From assembly GCF_045062745.1 (NCBI RefSeq), contig NZ_JBJGED010000002.1, forward strand, positions 248,001 through 312,000: a stretch of 64,000 bases of DNA, read 5' to 3'. The stretch comes from Paenibacillus_AA sp045062745 (GTDB lineage: Bacteria; Bacillota; Bacilli; Paenibacillales; NBRC-103111). The notes under the pieces were generated by a model. That model saw only the letters and a program-made list of their open reading frames with translations, was not told the DNA's origin and ran no database searches. A program made the position numbers and the translations under genes. Every line of letters starts with the position of its first letter. Positions within the stretch are counted from its first letter, which is position 1. Below are positions 42,283-50,417 of the stretch, one piece after another.

Positions 42283-42666
42283 ATGCGAATCGGCGAATTG
42301 GCCCAAGCAACCGGAGTAAGCATTCGCTCGCTGCGATATTACGAACAACAAGGCTTGCTCAGCTCGAGCCGGGAGCCGAACGGATACCGCACTTACTCCC
42401 CCTTCGCGGTCGAGCAAGTGAGGACGATTCAGCTGTACATCCAGCTCGGCCTGTCGACCGATGAGATTGCCGGGTTCCTGCAATGCGTGCTGCTGAACAA
42501 GGAATCGTTCTGCCGTCAAGTGCTGCCCGTGTACCGGAACAAGCTGGAGGAGATTGACCGGCAGATCGAACAGCTGCAGCAAATCAAAATGAACCTGGAG
42601 GAACGGATCGCGTTCATTCAGGCGGAAAACCTTATAACTCAAGGAGGAACATACGATGGCGATTGA
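42283..42666 (+). CDS. MerR-family regulator, probably thiol-responsive
   Basis: A 127-residue MerR-type activator. The winged-helix domain (MRIGELAQATGVSIRSLRYY to NGYRTYSP) is followed by a dimerisation coil at about 80-118 (NKLEEIDRQIEQLQQIKMNLEERI). Two cysteines, Cys68 and Cys77, sit just before this coil; Cys77 lies where mercury-type MerR proteins have an effector cysteine. Redox or metal sensing is therefore possible but not shown. Its own promoter has the MerR architecture, suggesting autoregulation. The gene overlaps the thioredoxin start by 11 bases. Confidence 0.88.
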   Translation: MRIGELAQATGVSIRSLRYYEQQGLLSSSREPNGYRTYSPFAVEQVRTIQLYIQLGLSTDEIAGFLQCVLLNKESFCRQVLPVYRNKLEEIDRQIEQLQQIKMNLEERIAFIQAENLITQGGTYDGD

Positions 42667-42979
42667 AATGGTTACGGAGAAGCAATTCGCGGCGAAACTC
42701 GGGGACAGCGAGGTAACGTTGGTGGACTTCACCAGCCCTTACTGCCCCCCCTGCAAGGCGCTTATGCCTATATTGGACGATCTGAACGGAGAGTACCCCG
42801 ACTCGAAGCTGAAGATCCTGAAGGTGGACATCGACGAATCTCCCCAGATTGCGTCCGACTATGGCATCATGGGGACGCCTACGGTCATTGTGTTCAAACG
42901 GGGACAGCCGATGGAAAAACTCGTAGGCTTGCGAGCCAAATCGGCTTACCAATCGGTGATTAAACGGTTATTGAATTGA
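42656..42979 (+). CDS. Thioredoxin-family protein with CPPC active site
   Basis: A 107-residue thioredoxin fold. The redox motif is FTSPYCPPCKALMPIL (Cys30 and Cys33), with CPPC in place of the usual CGPC, and the cis-proline loop is MGTPTVIVFKRG. No signal peptide is present, so it is cytoplasmic. AAGGAGG lies upstream inside the merR gene, and the start overlaps it, so expression is tied to the MerR regulator. The altered dipeptide between the cysteines should change its redox potential; that is known for the family in general. Confidence 0.9.
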   Translation: MAIEMVTEKQFAAKLGDSEVTLVDFTSPYCPPCKALMPILDDLNGEYPDSKLKILKVDIDESPQIASDYGIMGTPTVIVFKRGQPMEKLVGLRAKSAYQSVIKRLLN

Positions 42980-42992
42980 TCGGCTAGTCAAC

Positions 42993-43466
42993 TTAGGCCT
43001 TGACGATCCAGGTATCCAGTTTCCGCGAAGCGAAGGCGTTCGGATCGCCGGCTAAATACAGCTTGGCCGACAAGACGAGCGGCGATGCATTGTCCGCCGA
43101 AATGTCTGCCAAGCTCACCCACTCGGCGCCCTTGGCGTCATCGCTCCGTCGATCCGTTCGGAACGAGGTCGGCACGCTGCACGCCGCTTCGAACAATATC
43201 GCGAGATGCTGGATATGCGAATGCTCCCGGATCGGGGAGGGGACGACATATTCACCGATCCCGGCTTGCCGGAGCACCTCCACCTCGAGACCAGCCTCTT
43301 CCATGAACTCGCGCTCAAGCGCTTCCGGCAACGTCTCCTGCGGTTCCACGGTCCCTCCCGGCAAGTCATAGCGGTTCCGGTACGGCCCATTCGTTTTGTG
43401 GACGACGAGCAGCCGCCCCTCTTGATAACAAATCCCATATACACCTAAATGCCGATGCCACGTCAT
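42993..43466 (-). CDS. NUDIX hydrolase
   Basis: A 157-residue NUDIX enzyme. The full box is present as GGTVEPQETLPEALEREF followed by MEEAGL (about residues 33-56). Start and end of the chain are typical (HRHLGVYGICYQEGRLLVVHK). NUDIX enzymes hydrolyse nucleoside diphosphates linked to another group; substrate is not predictable. The ATG at 43466 has AAGGGGG eight bases upstream, better than the open frame to 43487. It is the last gene of a minus-strand run with a nucleotidyltransferase, a second NUDIX and a HAD protein. Confidence 0.88.
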   Translation of the reverse strand: MTWHRHLGVYGICYQEGRLLVVHKTNGPYRNRYDLPGGTVEPQETLPEALEREFMEEAGLEVEVLRQAGIGEYVVPSPIREHSHIQHLAILFEAACSVPTSFRTDRRSDDAKGAEWVSLADISADNASPLVLSAKLYLAGDPNAFASRKLDTWIVKA

Positions 43467-43492
43467 GGGCGTTCCCCCTTCTTCCATTTTTC

Positions 43493-44209
43493 CTAGTGCT
43501 TCCCCATGGAAAATCCGTCGTAGAGCCTCCCTCCCAGCGGCTCATAGATGGAGTAGACGAACTGGATCATAGGCGCCTTGTCTCTTCTCGTATAGTAGGC
43601 ATCCAGTGCCGCGAAATACCGGTCAGCCAGTTCCGGGTCCATCCGATACAAAGCACGAGTCATCGTCTTGCCGCTCCCCGACCATCTCCCGTTCAACCTG
43701 AGAATAAAATCCCCCAGCCGCACGCTCATCGCATTCAACGTCATGATCGCTTCCCGTTCGTCAACCGCATCCTCGAAGTCGTCCACGAAATCGAACATAA
43801 AGTAGCGTGAAGCGTCGACGAACGCCTGCGTTAACGGTTCCGGCCCCTGCGCCAAGCTAGATCCTGCCGCTGCCTTGAACGGCTCCGCGAGACCCGGCTT
43901 CTCCTCGATCAACACAATGCCCTCCAGCATCATCGCCGACAGAATCGGTTTACCGTCGATGCGTTCTTTTTCGAACTGGGGCATGTATGTATGCTCGTTA
44001 TGAATAAACACCTCCAGCTTCCAGCCGTACCGCTCGAAGCTTTCCCTGTAACCGGCCGGTTCCCCCTCGCGCAAGATCACGACGAGATCCAGGTCCGAAG
44101 TCGGCTTGTCTTCTCCTCTGGAGGCGCTGCCCGCCAGGAACGCGACCTTGCAGCCCGGGAACGTATCGGCCACAAACTGATAAGCCGCATCGATCGCCTT
44201 CAGCCTCAT
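43493..44209 (-). CDS. Nucleotidyltransferase-domain protein (Pol beta superfamily)
   Basis: A 238-residue protein. The nucleotidyltransferase motif is FLAGSASRGEDKPTSDLDLVV (Gly27-Ser28 with metal-binding Asp39 and Asp41), like aminoglycoside adenylyltransferases and MNT-type enzymes. The C-terminal ~130 residues are helical (FMFDFVDDFEDAVDEREAIMTLNAMSVRLGDF region) and unassigned. Its ATG at 44209, with AAGGAG seven bases upstream, overlaps the TGA of the upstream NUDIX gene by four bases, so the two are coupled. The target (small molecule, RNA or protein) is unknown. Confidence 0.78.
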   Translation of the reverse strand: MRLKAIDAAYQFVADTFPGCKVAFLAGSASRGEDKPTSDLDLVVILREGEPAGYRESFERYGWKLEVFIHNEHTYMPQFEKERIDGKPILSAMMLEGIVLIEEKPGLAEPFKAAAGSSLAQGPEPLTQAFVDASRYFMFDFVDDFEDAVDEREAIMTLNAMSVRLGDFILRLNGRWSGSGKTMTRALYRMDPELADRYFAALDAYYTRRDKAPMIQFVYSIYEPLGGRLYDGFSMGKH

Positions 44210-44709
44210 CCACAATCTCCTTCTCTCTCTAGTATCGTCAAATAAAAACGCACCCCCGCCCGATCAACAGGCGCGAATAGCAGCGGATCCCGTTCGAACA
44301 AAGCCCGCAGTTCCGCAACCGGAATCCATCGGATCTCCGAAGTGTCATCCCCTTGCTCCAACAAGGTTCCTTCCGCTCTGCAGCGGAAGTAGCTGCCGAC
44401 GGAGTCAATCGGCCCATGGATCGTCTGGTAGACCGCAAACGGCCGGATGCACTCCACTTCGAAAGTGGAATCCATCCCTACCGTATCGATCCGGGTGTCG
44501 GCCCCTTCCACCTCCGTCACGACGAGACCGGTCTCCTCCATCACCTCACGGCTCAGTGCGGTGAGCAGCGGCTCGTACGGCTCGATCCTTCCTCCGGGCA
44601 ACTCAAGCAGCGACGCTCCTTGACCGGGCTTATCGCGCCGCTGAATGACGATTTCTCTTTGCCCGTCTACGAAACGTTCGATGAACGCTCGTGCATTTAC
44701 GAAGAACAT
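44206..44709 (-). CDS. NUDIX hydrolase
   Basis: A 167-residue NUDIX enzyme with the box GGRIEPYEPLLTALSREV followed by MEETGL (about residues 38-61), preceded by VIQRRDKPGQGASLLELP. It is only distantly like the NUDIX protein two genes downstream, so the pair is not a recent duplication. The stop overlaps the nucleotidyltransferase start. It lies 28 bases after the HAD gene in the same direction. Substrate is not predictable. Confidence 0.87.
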   Translation of the reverse strand: MFFVNARAFIERFVDGQREIVIQRRDKPGQGASLLELPGGRIEPYEPLLTALSREVMEETGLVVTEVEGADTRIDTVGMDSTFEVECIRPFAVYQTIHGPIDSVGSYFRCRAEGTLLEQGDDTSEIRWIPVAELRALFERDPLLFAPVDRAGVRFYLTILEREGDCG

Positions 44710-44737
44710 AGGAATACGACCTCCCTGGCAGTTTGAC

Positions 44738-45451
44738 TTATTCCTCCCTACGGCTCCCGATGCCGAGGCGCTCCAGCAGCTGCCCCGTCGATTCCACCAC
44801 CGTGGCCTCCCCTGGGCCTTTGCGATAGAGCTCGGGCACGAACCAGCCGCATTGATAGACGTTCCGGATGCCGCTCGCCGCCGCCCCCTCCAATTCCTGA
44901 AAGCCGCCGTCCCCCACGAACGCCGCCTGACCGGCAGAGACGCCCAAGCGCGATAACGTCAGCTCATAAATGCGGGGATCGGGCTTCGCCAAGCCCATTT
45001 GGTATGAGAACACCACAATGTCGAAATAAGCAGCGAGCGGACTGTCGTGCCACCCTTGCACTTCCTCCTCGGTACAATTGCTGATCAGCGCCAGCTTCGC
45101 TCCTGCGCCTTGCAACCGCTCCAGCATAAGGAGGATGGACGGATCGACGGATTCGAAGGGAACCCTTTTCTCCCCGATTCTATCTTGGTACAGAGCTTCG
45201 ATGGAAGTTGCCCTGCTCCCGCTCTCCATCCGATGCTCCGCTAGAATGTCCTCCACGACTTCCTTGAAGTGGCGGAACGCACCGGTCATTCGCCGATCTC
45301 TGCGAGCCGACCAAGCACGGCCGAACACCTCGTTCGGAATTCCGATCAGCGGCTCGTAATCTCGTTTCGCCCGATCCACCTTCCTCCTGCCATCCTCGAA
45401 TTCCGTGACAAGCGTCTCGAATAAATCGAATAGGACTGCCTGAACTTGCAT
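44738..45451 (-). CDS. HAD-family hydrolase
   Basis: A 237-residue HAD superfamily protein. Motif I is LFDLFETLV (nucleophile Asp), motif II LISNCTEEE, the lysine is in GLAKPDPRIYELTL and motif IV is FVGDGGFQELEGA. The usual second Asp of motif I is Phe here, as in several non-phosphatase or dehalogenase-like members, so simple phosphatase activity should not be assumed. The ATG at 45451 has GGTGGAG eight bases upstream. It is followed by the NUDIX-nucleotidyltransferase-NUDIX genes. Confidence 0.85.
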   Translation of the reverse strand: MQVQAVLFDLFETLVTEFEDGRRKVDRAKRDYEPLIGIPNEVFGRAWSARRDRRMTGAFRHFKEVVEDILAEHRMESGSRATSIEALYQDRIGEKRVPFESVDPSILLMLERLQGAGAKLALISNCTEEEVQGWHDSPLAAYFDIVVFSYQMGLAKPDPRIYELTLSRLGVSAGQAAFVGDGGFQELEGAAASGIRNVYQCGWFVPELYRKGPGEATVVESTGQLLERLGIGSRREE

Positions 45452-45481
45452 TGACACTGCTCCACCCTTCTTTTTTATCCA

Positions 45482-46123
45482 TTATAATCCAGGAGGTCCG
45501 ATCTGTCTCTCAACTCGAAAAAGGACTTCCGGAGCAATCAAGATTAGCACGATGGAGCCGTAAAGTCCGAGCGTATAGCTCGTCAAGTAATCGAAGCCGA
45601 TCATCCGGTGAAACAGATAGGTGAGCAGATGGATCAGCAAATTCGTAAAGCAAAAGACATAGCTTCGAATCATCCACCGACGGTGTTGGAGAATCCGTTT
45701 TTTAAGGATGTGGACAAGTGCTGTCGCCGTTACAAAGAGCCAGAGAAGATTAAGAACGTTGAAGCCTATGCTGTTAATTTTTCCACCAGTCGCGTACGGC
45801 GCCATGTATCCGGATGTTAGTACGGCCATAAGTACGGACGCTACATACACGTAGCCGTTCACGCGATGCAACCTGCGATGTCGCTCATAGATGAGGTTTG
45901 AAAAATTGATGAGTCCCGACGCCATGGCGATACAGGCGGCCCCTACATGAATGTGCATAACCGTCAACCAAATGCGAGGCTTTAGCTCATGCTCGAGACC
46001 CGCTTTTTGGCTTAGAAACATCTCGGAGTCCGGATCGACAACGAGATTGGTAATCAGAGCATAAAGGATGTAGATCAACCCGATACACACAAACAGCTTG
46101 TAGAAGGCTTGGCGTCTATCCAT
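45482..46123 (-). CDS. DUF2306 membrane protein
   Basis: A 213-residue membrane protein with about six segments. I recognise the DUF2306 pattern: IHVGAACIAMASGLINFSN, RHRRLHRVNGYVYVASVLMAVLTSGYMAPYATGG, and HRRWMIRSYVFCFTNLLIHLLTYLF. Conserved His/Arg pairs at the membrane edges suggest a haem- or quinone-related role, but the function is not established. It sits 12 bases after the DJ-1-type gene and 30 before the HAD gene, all on the minus strand. The ATG at 46123 follows GGTGG by five bases. Confidence 0.82.
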   Translation of the reverse strand: MDRRQAFYKLFVCIGLIYILYALITNLVVDPDSEMFLSQKAGLEHELKPRIWLTVMHIHVGAACIAMASGLINFSNLIYERHRRLHRVNGYVYVASVLMAVLTSGYMAPYATGGKINSIGFNVLNLLWLFVTATALVHILKKRILQHRRWMIRSYVFCFTNLLIHLLTYLFHRMIGFDYLTSYTLGLYGSIVLILIAPEVLFRVERQIGPPGL

Positions 46124-46135
46124 GCTGTCCACCGC

Positions 46136-47164
46136 TTATTTCCGCTTCCCTGTTAATTTGGAGGCCGGCAATACACCCGCTTTGGCGATACCGTTCATAG
46201 AGTCCCCGTCAACTGTTACTTCAAACTTCAAATTCAGACGCAACGGCTTCGTAATTCGCTGTGACCAGCGAAGCATATTGCCTTTATGTTCCAGATCAAT
46301 AAACGCGCTCACTTCATCCCCTTGCCTCGCCGTACCTTGCATGACGCCATTAACCGTTGCGATATGGAGCCTGACCGACAGCTTCCCTACTGGGCTTGCG
46401 ATGATCGTATCCCATTCCCCATCGAAAATCGAAGCCCGTATGAAGTCATTACCCGATGTGTCTTGAGAGCGTTCAGGATCCATTGCTGCGTTCAGATCAC
46501 TGACTGCCGATCCAAGATTCGTGCTCGGAGCGATCCCCATGTTGCGCCAGACCGTTCCTCTTCGTTCAAATTCGAACAGTTGCTCTACTGCATGCGCAAT
46601 ACGAGGCCCGAGCTGATGTTCAACTAGATGGAGCGCGACATCGAGCCCCGAGGTCACACCACCCCCAGAAACGAAGTTACCGTCATCGACTACTCGGGCC
46701 CTAACCGGTATCGCACCCGTCGCCCCAAGCAGGTCCATCCCTAAGTGATTCGTCACCGCCGGCCTTCCTTCCAGAAGTCCTCCCATGGCTAGTAATAGGG
46801 AGCCCCCGCATACGGTTGCAACTACGAGATCCGGATGCCCGAGCGCTTGTTCAAGCATTTCGGTCAATTTCGTGTTCATAGCTCGGGCCAAAATCGCAGG
46901 AATCGAATTCGGGCCGTCTCCCTCTAACTCTCCGGACGCGCCGGGCACTAGAATAATGCCCTTTCGATCCGGGCTCAGCCTGCCGGTCGCTTCAATTTTC
47001 AATCCGTTGACGCCGCTCGGGACGAGCCTCGGCCCTTCCGCCGTGACAAATTCCACACACAACACAGTATCGGCGACCATCCCGGCAGCACAAAAGACTT
47101 CATAAGGTGCAACGGCATCCAGAAGATCGAACCCATCAAACAGCACGATTTGTACAGTCAACAT
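46136..47164 (-). CDS. DJ-1/PfpI-family protein with extra C-terminal beta domain
   Basis: A 342-residue protein. Residues 1-205 form a DJ-1/PfpI (glutamine amidotransferase-like) domain: VQIVLFDGFDLLDAVAPYEVF, LVPGASGELEG and the nucleophile elbow VATVCGGSLLLAMGG (Cys about 118), then VTSGLDVALHLVEHQLG. This part resembles isonitrile hydratases. The last ~110 residues (ASIFDGEWDTIIASPVGKLSVRLH to the end) are predicted beta-rich with repeated short strands and do not belong to the family; I do not recognise them. Function is unknown. Confidence 0.8.
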   Translation of the reverse strand: MLTVQIVLFDGFDLLDAVAPYEVFCAAGMVADTVLCVEFVTAEGPRLVPSGVNGLKIEATGRLSPDRKGIILVPGASGELEGDGPNSIPAILARAMNTKLTEMLEQALGHPDLVVATVCGGSLLLAMGGLLEGRPAVTNHLGMDLLGATGAIPVRARVVDDGNFVSGGGVTSGLDVALHLVEHQLGPRIAHAVEQLFEFERRGTVWRNMGIAPSTNLGSAVSDLNAAMDPERSQDTSGNDFIRASIFDGEWDTIIASPVGKLSVRLHIATVNGVMQGTARQGDEVSAFIDLEHKGNMLRWSQRITKPLRLNLKFEVTVDGDSMNGIAKAGVLPASKLTGKRK

Positions 47165-47357
47165 CTCTTTAACCTCCTTCTATTCATACCACCGATAGAA
47201 AGAATAGCAAGAGAATCTCACAAACGAATCGTCAAAAAGGTTACAAAACGATAAACAAACCGTCCCAATATGTGCGGAATTCGTCTGGTTTTGCAGAAGA
47301 GATGTTACACTAGGAGAGAATCGGATGGATAAGTCGTTGGAAAGAAGGCGGATATCG

Positions 47358-48044
47358 ATGAATGAAAGACCTACTGTATTGGTCGTGGACGATGACCAGA
47401 GCATCGTTGAACTACTTAGAGATTTTTTAGAAAATGAACGGTTTCAGGTCGTAATGGCTAACGACGCGACGCAAGCGTGGACAGAGTTTCAACGGAACCC
47501 CATTCATTGCATCATCCTGGACGTGATGATGCCGGGACAAAACGGATTCGAATTATGCCGGCGCGTTCGGACGGAAAGCAATGTTCCGATCCTGTTCTTG
47601 AGTGCCCGGAGCGATGATGTAGATAAGATTCGTGGCTTGACGCTCGGCGGCGATGATTATATTGTCAAAACCGCTTCGCCCGGCGAGATCGTTGCCCGCG
47701 TTAAGGCTGTTTTACGACGCACTAGCACGCAGCAAGCAAACGCGGTCAATGTGTTGGACTATGGCCGTATCAAGCTGAATTTGTCCACAAGAGAAGTGTT
47801 CGTCGATGGAACGAACGTCTCGCTCACACCGAAGGAATATGAGCTGCTGCGATTGTTTGCGGAGCATCCGAGACAGGTGTTTACTTATGATCAACTGCTC
47901 TCGAAGTTCTGGGAGGGCATCGGCGATAAGCATACGATTCGCGTCCATCTGAGCCGTCTTCGCGAGAAAATAGAACTCGATCCCGATCAGCCGCAATATT
48001 TGACCAACGTATGGGGCGTAGGTTATCGCTTCGAGGGGGTGTAA
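47358..48044 (+). CDS. OmpR-type response regulator
   Basis: A 228-residue regulator. The receiver has VLVVDDDQSIVELL, the phosphoacceptor Asp55 in CIILDVMMPGQNG, Thr/Ser in LFLSARSDD and Lys in DDYIVKTASPGEI, where the usual Pro after Lys is Thr. The C-terminal winged helix (about 130-228) ends in HTIRVHLSRLREKIELDP and VWGVGYRFEGV. I start at 47358, where AAGGCGG lies upstream, rather than at 47325. It is one base ahead of its sensor kinase and divergent from the DJ-1-type gene. Confidence 0.92.
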   Translation: MNERPTVLVVDDDQSIVELLRDFLENERFQVVMANDATQAWTEFQRNPIHCIILDVMMPGQNGFELCRRVRTESNVPILFLSARSDDVDKIRGLTLGGDDYIVKTASPGEIVARVKAVLRRTSTQQANAVNVLDYGRIKLNLSTREVFVDGTNVSLTPKEYELLRLFAEHPRQVFTYDQLLSKFWEGIGDKHTIRVHLSRLREKIELDPDQPQYLTNVWGVGYRFEGV

Positions 48045-48045
48045 C

Positions 48046-49116
48046 ATGAGGAAGCTTCGTATTCGTACCTATCTTTTGCTCAGTTTAGTGCTCCTTCTGC
48101 TGCTGCCGTGGCTTTTCTTTGTAACGGCACACCTCATCACGACCCGATCGTTGCATATTGGAGCGGATCGGCCGAATTCCTATACGGGGCTCATGGTGGC
48201 TGCGTTCGCGGGGCTGCTTGTTGCTTTCTTTATAGTGGGTGTTCGAATGCGTCGGCTCCTTCTCTTGCCCCTCGAGAGGATGAGTCAGGCTGCTCGGCAA
48301 ATTGCGGAAGGTGATTGGGACGTTCGGCTACCCCAGTCGGCCGTCAGAGAGATTGCAGAAGTTCGAGACGGGTTCGAAGTCATGGTAAAGGGAGTTCAAA
48401 GCTCACACCGAAAGCAAGCGGAGCTGGAGGAGGAACGAAGGTTTATTATCGCTTCCGTCGCGCATGACTTACGGACGCCATTATTCGCCTTGCGGGGTTA
48501 TTTGGACGGGCTCGAACAAGGGATTGCACGAACACCGGATCAACTGGCGAAGTATGTAGCCGTGTGTAAGGAGAAATCAGTGCAATTGGATCGATTGGTC
48601 GAGGACCTATTCACCTTTACAAAGATGGAGTACTTGGAAACCGAGCTAAGCGAACACACAGTTGGCTTCCACGAGATTGTTCAAAAATCCGTCGAAAGCC
48701 TGGAGCCGCAAGCGCAGCAGAAACACATCTCGATCGTCGCCGATTATGCACCGGATGACTGTATGATCCAAGCCGATTCCCACTTATTGCATCGCGCGAT
48801 TGGCAACTTATTGGACAATGCGGTGCGGCATACCCCTCCCCATGGCCGCATTCTCGTTGAATGCCGTCGTGAGGAAGGCCGCGTTGTGTTTACGATTCAA
48901 GATTCAGGGCCGGGCTTTGCGTCAAACGAGCTGAAACGTATCTTCGAGCCTCTATATCGAGGCGAACAATCGAGAAGTCGTGCGACAGGAGGAGCAGGGC
49001 TCGGGCTGACCATCTCACAGCGAATCATCCGGCAGCATGGAGGTGAGCTTGCGGCAGGCAACCACGCGGGCGGTGGTGCAATCCTCTCCGGCTGGATTCC
49101 CTTCGCTAACCAGTAA
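48046..49116 (+). CDS. Two-component sensor histidine kinase
   Basis: A 356-residue kinase with two membrane segments (about 8-30 and 47-67) and a very short external loop, so it probably senses within the membrane. HAMP covers about 70-120. The phosphoacceptor His140 is in IIASVAHDLRTPLFALRGYL. The ATPase domain has the N box LLHRAIGNLLDNAVRHT, G1 IQDSGPGF and G2 GGAGLGLTISQRII. It pairs with the adjacent response regulator. No ABC transporter lies next to it, unlike BceRS-type systems, so the target is unclear. Confidence 0.92.
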   Translation: MRKLRIRTYLLLSLVLLLLLPWLFFVTAHLITTRSLHIGADRPNSYTGLMVAAFAGLLVAFFIVGVRMRRLLLLPLERMSQAARQIAEGDWDVRLPQSAVREIAEVRDGFEVMVKGVQSSHRKQAELEEERRFIIASVAHDLRTPLFALRGYLDGLEQGIARTPDQLAKYVAVCKEKSVQLDRLVEDLFTFTKMEYLETELSEHTVGFHEIVQKSVESLEPQAQQKHISIVADYAPDDCMIQADSHLLHRAIGNLLDNAVRHTPPHGRILVECRREEGRVVFTIQDSGPGFASNELKRIFEPLYRGEQSRSRATGGAGLGLTISQRIIRQHGGELAAGNHAGGGAILSGWIPFANQ

Positions 49117-49124
49117 GAAAGACA

Positions 49125-49157
49125 CGAAGGCTGACAACATAAACTCCTCAGCCTTCG
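49125..49157 (+). terminator. Hairpin after the sensor kinase gene
   Basis: CGAAGGCTGA pairs perfectly with TCAGCCTTCG around a 13-base loop, just after the stop codon. No T-run follows, so termination may be weak or Rho-dependent. Confidence 0.45.
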
Positions 49158-49177
49158 ATTACCCGGTGATGGACTAC

Positions 49178-49837
49178 TCACTCCAGGTTTGTAATCAACC
49201 CGGCATCCTTCTTCAACCAATTCAGGACATCGAGCTGATTTTCTTCCGAAACACCGTGATCGGTCGGATATAAGTGGAATGTCAGTAGCGGTGTCTGATC
49301 CTTAAAATAGGCAGCCGTCTCATGCCCGATCCGAACCGGGAATACGGAATCGTGCTCTCCATGCGAAACAAAGAACGAGACGTCCTTCACGCTGCGCAGC
49401 GGATACTCCGTCTTCACAAAGTCAGGAACGTACCCGTTCAACGCAACGATTCCCCTCAGTTGATCCCCCATCGTCAGCGCAAGTGTCATGGACAGGATGG
49501 CACCTTGACTAAAGCCGAGCAAATACCGCTTGTCCGAATCGATCGGATACTTCTCCGTTGCATAGCGAATGAATCCTTCGAGCTGCTTGACTGCATCGTC
49601 GAACATCTCCCGGATGGGATTGCCGAGACTTTTCAACTCGTAATACTGATAACCCGCACCGAGCGGCAGGTTGCCGCGAATGCCGATTATAATGAAATGA
49701 TCCGCGAGCGGAGCGACCAAACCGAACACATTTCTTTCATTGGAGCCTTTGCCATGCAGGGTAAAGACGACTGGATATTTCTTGTCCGGGTCCATATGGG
49801 CCGGCAAATGAACATCATATTGATAAGCCGGATTCAC
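49178..49837 (-). CDS. Alpha/beta hydrolase, phospholipase/carboxylesterase type (GTG start)
   Basis: A 219-residue hydrolase. The oxyanion region is PVVFTLHGKGSNERNVFGL, the nucleophile elbow is RYLLGFSQGAILSMTLAL (Ser about 116), Asp lies in SHGEHDSVFPV and His in PTDHGVSEEN. The type resembles phospholipase/carboxylesterases and the MhqD-like esterases of Bacillus. It starts with GTG, with AAGGGGG about eight bases upstream. It lies 23 bases after the DoxX gene; DoxX-esterase pairs occur in Bacillus quinone-stress operons (mhq), which suggests but does not prove a detoxification role. Confidence 0.83.
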   Translation of the reverse strand: MNPAYQYDVHLPAHMDPDKKYPVVFTLHGKGSNERNVFGLVAPLADHFIIIGIRGNLPLGAGYQYYELKSLGNPIREMFDDAVKQLEGFIRYATEKYPIDSDKRYLLGFSQGAILSMTLALTMGDQLRGIVALNGYVPDFVKTEYPLRSVKDVSFFVSHGEHDSVFPVRIGHETAAYFKDQTPLLTFHLYPTDHGVSEENQLDVLNWLKKDAGLITNLE

Positions 49838-49860
49838 AATAAATCCCCCTTAGTTGTAAG

Positions 49861-50265
49861 TTATGCGCTGCGTTTGTTCATAATAAGACGGTCAACCGAG
49901 AGAGGCGACCGATCTGCAACAACCAGATACAACGAAATCATCAAAAATCCGAGATCCAGCTCATAGCCGGGCATTTGAGCGTTGCCGAGAAGTCCAGCCG
50001 GAAGCTTCGCCGTGAAGATGGCTCCGATCAGCATGACTACGAACAAGGCCGAAACATAACGAGTAAACAACCCCACAATCAGCAATATGCCCCCAACGAG
50101 CTCAAGCATCGCTATAACATAACCCAAAAATCCCGGTATTCCAATTGAACTGAACCATGCGTCTACATTGCTTAGTCCCGTTTGAAACTTGGCGACTCCG
50201 TGGGATAAAAATATAATGCCCATCACCACACGCATAATAACCGAAACTACCGCTGTCTTACTCAT
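49861..50265 (-). CDS. DoxX-family membrane protein
   Basis: A 134-residue protein with four membrane segments. The start VIMRVVMGIIFLSHGVAKFQTG and GFLGYVIAMLELVGGILLIVGLFTRY are the DoxX signature, as is the ELDLGFLMISLYLVV end. DoxX proteins are linked to thiol, quinone or oxidative stress. GGGGAGAG precedes the ATG. The gene is followed by the esterase and faces the cupin-HTH regulator, with one arm of a perfect inverted repeat 23 bases before its start. Confidence 0.88.
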   Translation of the reverse strand: MSKTAVVSVIMRVVMGIIFLSHGVAKFQTGLSNVDAWFSSIGIPGFLGYVIAMLELVGGILLIVGLFTRYVSALFVVMLIGAIFTAKLPAGLLGNAQMPGYELDLGFLMISLYLVVADRSPLSVDRLIMNKRSA

Positions 50266-50287
50266 TCCGTAATCTCTCCCCTAAAAA

Positions 50288-50300
50288 AATATTAGTAATA
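50288..50300. promoter_or_regulatory. Arm 1 of a perfect 13-bp inverted repeat (DoxX side)
   Basis: AATATTAGTAATA; its exact reverse complement lies at 50385-50397. Each arm is 20-23 bases before the start codon of the gene it faces. Likely an operator for the adjacent cupin-HTH regulator. The whole gap is strongly AT-rich compared with its surroundings. Confidence 0.7.
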
Positions 50301-50384
50301 AAGATATATTGTTTATATAAGTAATTTATTATAAAACACTGTGGAACGTCAACAGGAAATTTGTTAATATGTAATTAACTTTTG

Positions 50385-50397
50385 TATTACTAATATT
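50385..50397. promoter_or_regulatory. Arm 2 of a perfect 13-bp inverted repeat (regulator side)
   Basis: TATTACTAATATT, identical to the reverse complement of the arm at 50288-50300 and placed 20 bases before the regulator's start codon. Autoregulation would follow if it is the binding site. Confidence 0.7.
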
Positions 50398-50417
50398 TTG
50401 GTTTGAGGTGCAATCGG

